Shown here piece by piece: positions 13,644-18,995 of a DNA stretch of 18,995 bases (positions within the stretch are counted from its first letter, which is position 1; each line of letters starts with the position of its first letter). The notes under the pieces were generated by a model. That model made no database searches and was not told the DNA's origin. It saw only the letters and a list, made by a program, of their open reading frames with translations. Made by a program: the position numbers and the translations under genes. The stretch covers positions 2,009 through 21,003 of the forward strand of contig JAEMTW010000007.1 in the NCBI GenBank assembly GCA_016462095.1, written 5' to 3'. This DNA is from Thermoleophilia bacterium. GTDB lineage: Bacteria; Actinomycetota; Thermoleophilia; Gaiellales; F1-60-MAGs149.

Positions 13644-14894
13644 ATGGCCACAATCGTTATCCGTACTGTCCTGTTCGGCGATGAGTCGGAACCCACGGTG
13701 GGAGATCTCCTGATTCGCGATGGGCGGATCGTTGCGCGTGGTATTGATCTGGCTGTTACGGCCGAACTCGACGAGGAACTGGACGAGGAGGTCGAGGAGT
13801 TCGACGGGACGGGTCTGGTTGCTCTCCCGGGAGCGATCGATACCTACGTGCAGCTCGCAAATGCGAAAAGCAATCAGGCACCTGCTGACGATCTTAGTTC
13901 GGGCACGATCGCTGCCGCTCGCGGCGGGGTTACGACGATCGTCGCGCCTGTCTTACCGGCCGCGAACGAGACGCTCGATGTTGCATTCCGGGATGCGTGC
14001 AATCGGGCTGCGGGTCAGGTCTTTGTTGACTGGGGCTTTCTCGTGGGTATTGGGCAACCCACTGCTGACTCGAGCGCGCGGTTGCAGACAATCGCCGGTG
14101 AGGCTGGCTTCCTTGGCACCGTGCTCGATCTGGATGCGATTGACCACGCTGCCACGGCCGGTCCGGGTGCGCTCTTGCGGATCGCTGCACTGGCTGGTCT
14201 TCCGATCACGGTTCATGCTGCGGGCAGGCGCGGCGCGGCTGCCGAGCGAAGCCGAATCCAGACACTTGGGCAACTTGGTGCGCTGGCGGACATCGCACCG
14301 CACATCGCGCCAGTCTCGACTGTGGGAGCAGTTGCGGAGCTTGGTCTGGCGACGGCCTCGACATCGCTTGCCCATCTCTGTCTTGCTGAGCTCCCCGATC
14401 TGCTGCGGATCGCACCACCGCTCGGCACAGAGGAAGATCGCGCGGCGCTGTGGAGTGCGCTTGCGGATGGTACGCTCGAAGGCGTCATCAGCGACCATCG
14501 CTCCGAGCCGATGAATGGGTTCGACGGTTGGGTCGGGCTGGCCTCGATCGAGCTGATGCTGCCGGCGCTGCTCTCGTTCGGTGTGGCGACGGGAGCAATC
14601 GACCTGCCGACACTCTGCGCGATTACGGCGGAACGTCCAGCGCGCCGACTCGGCATCTGGCCGCAGAAGGGCTCGCTTCAGGTCGGAGCGGATGGCGACG
14701 TCGTGTTGGTCGATCCGGCAGCCGTGTGGACTGTCGACCCGTCCGGACTCGAGGGACGCGGCAAGGCGCCGGCCTGGCACGGCCAAGAGTTGACCGGCCG
14801 CGTCGTGCACGTCTTCTCACGCGGGCAGCAGATCGTCAACGACGGCTTCCCACTGTTTCGACCGGGGCGTGGCCGCCCCGTCACGCGCAGCTAG
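13644..14894 (+). CDS. Amidohydrolase-fold protein of the dihydroorotase/hydantoinase group with lost metal site
   Basis: The product has 416 residues from ATG 13644; the longer frame from 13584 adds a non-homologous lead. Overall it follows dihydroorotase/allantoinase/dihydropyrimidinase: a small N-terminal beta domain, LPGAID (61-66), ARGGVTTIV, ITVHA (188-192), HIAPVST (220-226), IAPPLGTEEDRAALWSAL, ISDH (282-285) and a C-terminal GSLQVGADGDVVLVD. Yet HxH after GxID is Tyr68-Val-Gln70, the HVST-type histidine is Pro223, and no lysine stands at the carboxylated-Lys region near 155-163. Only His191 and Asp284 remain. It is probably unable to bind the usual two metals, so it is a scaffold, a ligand binder, or an enzyme with new chemistry. 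An acidic run (DEELDEEVEEFD, 43-54) is unusual. Its stop shares CTAG with the opposing SDR stop. Confidence 0.82.
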   Translation: MATIVIRTVLFGDESEPTVGDLLIRDGRIVARGIDLAVTAELDEELDEEVEEFDGTGLVALPGAIDTYVQLANAKSNQAPADDLSSGTIAAARGGVTTIVAPVLPAANETLDVAFRDACNRAAGQVFVDWGFLVGIGQPTADSSARLQTIAGEAGFLGTVLDLDAIDHAATAGPGALLRIAALAGLPITVHAAGRRGAAAERSRIQTLGQLGALADIAPHIAPVSTVGAVAELGLATASTSLAHLCLAELPDLLRIAPPLGTEEDRAALWSALADGTLEGVISDHRSEPMNGFDGWVGLASIELMLPALLSFGVATGAIDLPTLCAITAERPARRLGIWPQKGSLQVGADGDVVLVDPAAVWTVDPSGLEGRGKAPAWHGQELTGRVVHVFSRGQQIVNDGFPLFRPGRGRPVTRS

Positions 14895-15688
14895 AGCGGA
14901 AGCTCTGGCTCGCCAGCGGTCCAGCCGCCATCGACGGGTAACACGACGCCGGTGATCAGCGAGGCGGCAGGCGAGCAGAGGAACGCCACGACGCCGCCGA
15001 TGTCTTGTGGTTGACCGACGCGCCCGAGCGGGATCCGACGCGTCGCAGCGGCAAGGACCTCAGGGATCTCGAGCATCGGTGCGGCCATCGGCGTCCAGAC
15101 AAATGTCGGACAGACAGCGTTGACGGTGATGTCGTGCTTCGCCCAGTCGATCGCCAAGCTGCGCGCCATCGTGGCGACCGCGCCTTTCGACATCGAGTAC
15201 GCACTCTGGCTCGGCAGCGAGACGAGGCCCGCCTGCGACGAGACGAGGACGATGCGGCCATGCCCTGCACTGATCATCGAGCGAGACGCAGCGACAGCCC
15301 AATGGAACGAGCCCTTGACGTTGACGTCCCAGAGTCGATCGAGATCTTCCTCGCGCACCTGCTCGGCCGTCACGTTCTCTGTCAGCACACCGGCACAGGT
15401 CGTCAGCAAACTGATCGGACCGAGCTCGGCGACGATTCTTTCTGCCGCGGCATCGACGTCCGCCTTCGACGAGACGTCGCAGCCCAAAGCAAGAGCCCGG
15501 CGTCCGTGCGCCTCGACAAGTCGAACCGTGTCGGCGCAGCGCTCGGCGTCGAGGTCGACACAGGCGACGTCGGCACCCTGTTGGGCGAGCGCTGCTGCTG
15601 CGGCCTGACCAAGACCCTGAGCCGCTCCGGTGACGACGGCGACCTCGCCGGCGAGCGAGAACGAGATCGTGAGATCCTGCGTGGTCAC
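14891..15688 (-). CDS. SDR-family NAD(P)-dependent oxidoreductase
   Basis: The product has 265 residues, with a GTG start overlapping the upstream gene's TGA (GTGA). It is a classical short-chain dehydrogenase: TGAAQGLG (20-27) binds the cofactor, D45 at the end of beta-2 favours NAD(H), and TTCAG stands in place of the usual NNAG. The catalytic set N123, S151, Y164 and K168 (YSMSK) is intact. VNAVCPTFVWTPM and the GVVLPVDGGW ending are typical. It probably interconverts an alcohol and a ketone. It is the last gene of a three-gene minus-strand operon after a lyase and a beta-hydroxyacid dehydrogenase, suggesting a shared short-chain hydroxy-acid pathway. The specific substrate is unknown. Confidence 0.92.
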   Translation of the reverse strand: MTTQDLTISFSLAGEVAVVTGAAQGLGQAAAAALAQQGADVACVDLDAERCADTVRLVEAHGRRALALGCDVSSKADVDAAAERIVAELGPISLLTTCAGVLTENVTAEQVREEDLDRLWDVNVKGSFHWAVAASRSMISAGHGRIVLVSSQAGLVSLPSQSAYSMSKGAVATMARSLAIDWAKHDITVNAVCPTFVWTPMAAPMLEIPEVLAAATRRIPLGRVGQPQDIGGVVAFLCSPAASLITGVVLPVDGGWTAGEPELPL

Positions 15689-16584
15689 GACGTCTCACCC
15701 GAGGGCAGCTCGCGTTCGAGCTTGACGAGACCGGAGTAGTCGAGGCCGCCAAAGCCAGCAGCCTGCGCCTCGTGATAAATACCGGTGACGAGCTCGAGCA
15801 GCGCGGGGTCGAGACCACTCTCGGCGGCGAAGACTGTTGCGAGCTCCATGTCCTTGGTCATCAAGTCGAGCGTAAAGAGCGCTTCGAAATCGCGATTGGC
15901 GGGATGCGCATCGTCGACGCCGGCGGCGGGATAGCGCGCGCGCATGACCCGCGAATCGCCTGTCGAGCGAGAGAGAATGTCGAACAGCATCGCGTCGTCG
16001 ATACCCGAGCGTCGGGCAAGCGTCAGCGACAGGCAGAGTGCGGCCATGTGGGTGCCAGCCAGCATGTTGTTGCAGAGCTTTGCGGCCTGACCAGCGCCAT
16101 GACCTCCGACGTGGACGACGAAAGCACTCCAGGCCTGCGCGATTGGCTCGAGGATGGCGTAGGCCTCGTCCGAGCCGCCGATCATCGAGCTGAGCGTGCC
16201 AGCCTCGGCACCAATCGGACCGCCCGAGAGGGGACAGTCGGCGACGATCAGATCCGTTGGTTCGAGCTCGTGAGCGAGCTCCTCGGCGAGCGAGGGTGGG
16301 CTGGTCGAGAGATCGGCCAGCACGGCGCCACGGGGGAGCGCCGCAGCGGCCTCACGGGCCACGCTCGCGACGAGCTTGGTCGATGGAAGCGAAAGCAGAC
16401 AGACCTCAACGTCGGCGCAGGCCTCCGCCGCACTCGTCGCGGTCGCGGTTGCACCGAGGCTCGCCGCATACTCCATCGCAGCGGGCACGGGATCGAAGAC
16501 GCGGACGTCGTGGCCGGCAGCAACGAGGTGCCGCACGAGATGCCGGCCCATCGTGCCTACGCCACAGAAGGCAATGCGAGTCAT
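15685..16584 (-). CDS. Beta-hydroxyacid dehydrogenase (3-hydroxyisobutyrate dehydrogenase/tartronate semialdehyde reductase-like)
   Basis: The product has 299 residues, starting at ATG 16584; no good ribosome site is visible, and it lies 45 bases after the lyase gene. The N-terminal Rossmann motif is GVGTMG (8-13). The substrate motif DCPLSGGPIGAEAGTL (116-131) matches DAPVSGGxxGAxxGTL, with cysteine replacing the usual alanine. The catalytic lysine is K169 in GAGQAAKLCNNM, with N173 as partner, and the C-terminal domain has the KDMELA element. Members oxidise 3-hydroxyisobutyrate or L-serine, or reduce tartronate or succinic semialdehydes. With a neighbouring HMG-CoA-lyase-like enzyme, branched-chain or hydroxyacid breakdown is plausible. 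Tartronate semialdehyde reduction would also fit a ureide/glyoxylate context. Confidence 0.9.
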   Translation of the reverse strand: MTRIAFCGVGTMGRHLVRHLVAAGHDVRVFDPVPAAMEYAASLGATATATSAAEACADVEVCLLSLPSTKLVASVAREAAAALPRGAVLADLSTSPPSLAEELAHELEPTDLIVADCPLSGGPIGAEAGTLSSMIGGSDEAYAILEPIAQAWSAFVVHVGGHGAGQAAKLCNNMLAGTHMAALCLSLTLARRSGIDDAMLFDILSRSTGDSRVMRARYPAAGVDDAHPANRDFEALFTLDLMTKDMELATVFAAESGLDPALLELVTGIYHEAQAAGFGGLDYSGLVKLERELPSGETS

Positions 16585-16629
16585 GCGGTCGTCGATTCGT
16601 TGTTCAGTTGAAACATGGGGCCTCTGGGG

Positions 16630-17532
16630 TTAGTCGGTGCCGACAGGGATAAACGGTCCAGCGCGATGGACGAGGCCTGGCAGGTCGCGGCCCATCACAC
16701 CGCCGAGCCATTCGCTGACCTGGATCAAGGCATCGAGATCGACGCCGGTATCGACGCCCATTCCCTCGAACATGTAGACGAGGTCCTCGGTCGCGATGTT
16801 GCCCGTCGCACGCGGTGCGAAGGGGCAGCCACCAAGACCGCCGATCGAGGCATCGAAGATCGTCGCGCCGGCCTCGAGACCGACAGCCGCATTGGCATAG
16901 CCCGTGTTGCGCGTGTTGTGCAGGTGCAGACCAACGGGCGTGCCGCTCGAGGCGGCGAGCGTTGCGGGGACCAGCGACGAGATCTGCGTCGGGACGGCCA
17001 CGCCAACGGTGTCGGCGAGGATGATCTCGTCGGCGCCCGCAGCGACAGCGAGGCGGGCGTGCTCGACGACGAGGCCCGGGTCGACCGGTCCTTCGAAGGG
17101 ACAGCCAAAGCTGACACCGAGCGTCATCGTGACGCGCTTGCCCGCTGCCTTCGCTCCAGTGACGAGCTGGCCGGCGATCGTGGTTGCCTCGTCCAACGTG
17201 ACATTCTGGTTCTTCCGGCAAAACGTGTTCGTCAGCGGATAGGCGACGTGGATTTCGTCGGCGTCCGCGGCAATCGCATCGTCCAGACCGCGACCATTGA
17301 GAACCAGCGCTGCGTAGATGACGCCGGGCTTGCGTGTGATCGCGCCCATCACCTCAGCGGCACCCGCCATGCGCGGGACAGCCTTCGGATTGACAAACGA
17401 GGTGGTCTCGATGCGGGGCAGACCCGTCTCGGACAGTCGGTCAACAAGTTCTGCACGCACGGCAGGCTCAAGTTGGACTGGATCATTCTGGAGCCCGTCT
17501 CGCGGGCCGACGTCACAGAGCGTGATGCGCAT
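16630..17532 (-). CDS. Hydroxymethylglutaryl-CoA lyase family protein
   Basis: The product has 300 residues; GGAGG lies four bases before ATG 17532. It is a TIM-barrel DRE-TIM metallolyase. Residues R11, D12, H203, H205, C236 and N245 stand at exactly 30 less than human HMG-CoA lyase R41, D42, H233, H235, C266 and N275 (human numbers from memory), so metal ligands and catalytic cysteine are all kept. The signature loop reads GLGGCPFAPRATGN, where human has QGASGN after CPYA, so a glycine is replaced by arginine 241. The reaction would be cleavage of a 3-hydroxy-3-methylglutaryl-CoA-like thioester to acetyl-CoA and a ketone or keto acid. It heads the operon with the hydroxyacid dehydrogenase and SDR. 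A different acyl-CoA substrate is possible. Confidence 0.9.
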   Translation of the reverse strand: MRITLCDVGPRDGLQNDPVQLEPAVRAELVDRLSETGLPRIETTSFVNPKAVPRMAGAAEVMGAITRKPGVIYAALVLNGRGLDDAIAADADEIHVAYPLTNTFCRKNQNVTLDEATTIAGQLVTGAKAAGKRVTMTLGVSFGCPFEGPVDPGLVVEHARLAVAAGADEIILADTVGVAVPTQISSLVPATLAASSGTPVGLHLHNTRNTGYANAAVGLEAGATIFDASIGGLGGCPFAPRATGNIATEDLVYMFEGMGVDTGVDLDALIQVSEWLGGVMGRDLPGLVHRAGPFIPVGTD

Positions 17533-17596
17533 GGAGCCTCCGACTAGTTCGAGCGCAGCATAGCCCCGCTGGCGGGAAATCCATTGCTGGAGGCAG

Positions 17597-17602
17597 TATT
17601 CT
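17597..17602 (+). promoter_or_regulatory. Candidate -10 box for a leaderless M20 hydrolase transcript
   Basis: TATTCT ends seven bases before ATG 17610, and no ribosome site is present in between. The arrangement fits leaderless expression. It lies in the 77-base gap shared with the divergent lyase gene, which has its own ribosome site. Confidence 0.45.
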
Positions 17603-17609
17603 CTCGGGC

Positions 17610-18851
17610 ATGAGCACAGCCGCCTACGAGCCCGCCAACGTCGTCCGCGATTTGAAGGAGCTGCGCGAGTTGACGGGTGGCCCCGACGGCGCCCGGCGTC
17701 TCGCCTGGACCGACGACTGGGTCAAGGCACGCGACTTCCTACGCGCCAAGCTCGACGAGATTCCGGGTGTGACCTACGAGATGGACGAGTGCGGGAACAT
17801 CTGGGCGACCCTGCCGGGTGCGCGTTCCGAGTCGGTTGCCGTTGGCAGCCACGTTGACGCTGTGCCGCGCGGCGGCTGGCTCGACGGCGTACTGGGCGTG
17901 ATGGCCGGCCTCGAAGTATTGCGCGCTGCGGCTGCCGGCGGCACGCCGCCGTGCACCGTCAAGCTCGTCGATTGGGCAGACGAAGAGGGCGCGCGCTTTG
18001 GCCGCAGCCTGCTCGGCTCATCGGCGTTCGCTGGCACGCTCGAGATCGACGACGTCAAGGAGTTCACGGACAAGGACGGCATTCGCCTCGACGATGCACT
18101 CAAGGCAATGGGCGTCGATCTTGCCCAGTCGCAGCTCGCCAAGCGCCGCATCGAGGACGTCGAGGCCTACCTCGAACTCCACATCGAGCAAGGTCCGGTA
18201 CTCGAGAGCGAGGGGCTCGCAGTCGGTGCAGTGCTTGGCACCGTCGGCGTCGAGCGCTACACCGTCACCTTCCGCGGCCAGGCCGCACACGCCGGCTCGA
18301 CCCCGATGCTGCAGCGCAAAGACACCTTCTCGGCTGCTGCCCGCTTCGCCCTGCTCTTGCGCGACGTCGCGATCGCCCACGAGGGCGTCTCGACGATTGG
18401 CAATGCGACCTGCACGCCGGGCGTCGTGACGGCCGTCCCGGGTGTCACCGAAGTGCTGGTCGATCAGCGCCACATCGATGCCGATGTTCTCGCCGCGATG
18501 AATACCAACGCGCGCGCCGCCTCCGAGCAGGCCGCCGCCGAATTTGGCTGCACCGTCGGCTGGGAGCAGCTCTGGCGCATCCCACCCATTCCCTTTGATC
18601 CCGCATTGATCGAAGATGCGCGCGCCGCGGTGCGCGAAGTCACCGGCACCGACCGGGCATTGCCATCTGGCCCGCTGCACGACGCGGCCGAGATGGCGCG
18701 GATGGTACCGGCGGTGATGCTGTTCGCCTCGTCGACCAACGGCCTCTCGCACTGCCCCGAGGAAGACACGCCGGAAGAGCACCTACTGCTCGCCGCGCAG
18801 GCCTTCGGGATCGCGGTAGGACGTGCGATCGATCGGGTGGGCGCTTCCTGA
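17610..18851 (+). CDS. M20-family Zn-dependent hydrolase (N-carbamoyl-L-amino-acid hydrolase/allantoate amidohydrolase type)
   Basis: The product has 413 residues. Metal-site motifs are complete: H81 in GSHVDAVPRGGWLDG with bridging D92, DEEG (124-127) where EEEG is more common, H191 in LELHIEQGPVLE and H381 in SHCPEED. The dimer/substrate block GQAAHAGSTPM (224-233) and GPLHDAAEMA are present. This set separates carbamoyl-amino-acid hydrolases, beta-ureidopropionase and allantoate amidohydrolase from plain M20 peptidases. These enzymes hydrolyse a ureido group to amine, CO2 and NH3. The size fits HyuC-type L-carbamoylases. With HyuA and HyuB in the window it completes a hydantoin-to-amino-acid set, although it is about 14 kb away. 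Expression appears leaderless. Confidence 0.9.
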   Translation: MSTAAYEPANVVRDLKELRELTGGPDGARRLAWTDDWVKARDFLRAKLDEIPGVTYEMDECGNIWATLPGARSESVAVGSHVDAVPRGGWLDGVLGVMAGLEVLRAAAAGGTPPCTVKLVDWADEEGARFGRSLLGSSAFAGTLEIDDVKEFTDKDGIRLDDALKAMGVDLAQSQLAKRRIEDVEAYLELHIEQGPVLESEGLAVGAVLGTVGVERYTVTFRGQAAHAGSTPMLQRKDTFSAAARFALLLRDVAIAHEGVSTIGNATCTPGVVTAVPGVTEVLVDQRHIDADVLAAMNTNARAASEQAAAEFGCTVGWEQLWRIPPIPFDPALIEDARAAVREVTGTDRALPSGPLHDAAEMARMVPAVMLFASSTNGLSHCPEEDTPEEHLLLAAQAFGIAVGRAIDRVGAS

Positions 18852-18860
18852 GGCGTCTTG

Positions 18861-18948
18861 GTGGGGCGGATGTGAGAACCGCGGGGGTATCCATGTCGGC
18901 CCCGTAGGGGCGGACATGGGAGCCCCGCGGTTCGCACGTACGCCCCAC
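18861..18948. repeat. Long imperfect inverted repeat with tight central loop
   Basis: Arms 18861-18903 and 18907-18948 pair over about 42 bases with a few mismatches and one bulge, around the loop GTA; the innermost stem is GCCCC/GGGGC. It begins 9 bases after the M20 hydrolase stop. Its halves resemble the repeat at 8737-8760 (18 of 24 bases for both 18863-18886 and 18907-18930), suggesting a common repeat family. A terminator role for the plus-strand gene is plausible; no T tract follows. Confidence 0.85.
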
Positions 18949-18950
18949 AG

Positions 18951-18995
18951 TTAGGGGTGGTAAGTGGTTGTGGTTGTGGTGGTGGTGGTTGTGGT
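18951..18995 (-). CDS. Possible 3' end of a minus-strand gene encoding a Thr-rich C-terminus (partial)
   Basis: Read on the minus strand from the window edge, the frame ending in TAA at 18953-18951 codes eleven consecutive threonines and then Tyr-His-Pro-stop. The DNA is a GGT/TGT repeat on the plus strand. Two points favour a gene end: a long inverted repeat immediately beyond the stop, and the fact that the other two such repeats also lie between convergent genes. Only 14 codons are visible, so this could equally be non-coding simple repeat, and a second minus frame reads as Pro/Gln-rich. Confidence 0.3.
   Translation of the reverse strand, partial: TTTTTTTTTTTYHP

Noticed and set aside
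15772..17547. Plus-strand open frames of 279 and 310 codons
   Set aside because: They are antisense shadows of the hydroxyacid dehydrogenase and HMG-CoA-lyase-like genes, which keep all catalytic residues on the minus strand.

Overview
The window is a dense, GC-rich bacterial stretch whose genes all look catabolic or transport-related. No rRNA, tRNA, CRISPR array, integrase or transposase was seen. Several features point to a high-GC Gram-positive, most likely an Actinomycetota member. These are the frequent GTG starts, 4-base stop/start overlaps, apparently leaderless starts with a -10 box 6-7 bases before the ATG, and a twin-arginine lipoprotein as the ABC binding protein. The lineage is inferred from style only; no marker gene is present.

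Layout, left to right. (1) 1-3884, plus strand: a tight operon of the C-terminal part of a hydantoinase/oxoprolinase A subunit (HyuA), its B subunit (HyuB) and an isochorismatase-fold cysteine hydrolase resembling N-carbamoylsarcosine amidase. (2) 3903-4005: a long perfect inverted repeat between convergent genes. (3) 4030-4929, minus: a CitE/HpcH-type acyl-CoA lyase, divergent from (4) an MFS transporter (4966-6192), a zinc-less MDR oxidoreductase behind a clear promoter, and an MmgE/PrpD-family protein (to 8653). (5) 8654-8936: a second long inverted repeat, then the rho-independent terminator of the opposing operon. (6) 8937-13401, minus: a complete PotD-A-B-C-type ABC importer operon with a strong sigma70-like promoter, a structured leader and a UUCG hairpin after the binding-protein gene. 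(7) 13644-14894, plus: an amidohydrolase-fold protein of the dihydroorotase/hydantoinase group that has lost most metal ligands. (8) 14891-17532, minus: an HMG-CoA-lyase-like enzyme, a 3-hydroxyisobutyrate-dehydrogenase-like enzyme and an SDR. (9) 17610-18851, plus: an M20-family carbamoyl-amino-acid hydrolase (HyuC/allantoate amidohydrolase type). (10) 18861-18948: a third long inverted repeat, and at the right edge a possible minus-strand gene end coding a threonine run.

Working model (inference). The ABC importer and MFS carrier bring in a nitrogenous cyclic compound (hydantoin, lactam or ureide). HyuAB opens an amide ring with ATP. The cysteine hydrolase and the M20 enzyme remove carbamoyl or amide nitrogen. 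The MDR, SDR and hydroxyacid dehydrogenases and the MmgE/PrpD protein reshape the carbon skeleton, and the HMG-CoA-lyase-like and CitE-like enzymes cleave it to central metabolites. HyuA, HyuB and an M20 hydrolase are the classical hydantoin-utilisation set. HyuAB followed by a carbamoylsarcosine-amidase homologue also matches the N-methylhydantoin branch of creatinine breakdown. No CoA ligase, CoA transferase or regulator gene lies in the window, so the pathway is incomplete here.

The points most worth a second look are the metal-ligand-depleted amidohydrolase, the paired palindromic repeats found at the three non-overlapping convergent gene junctions (two share a recognisable sequence family), and the two-stem leader of the importer operon.
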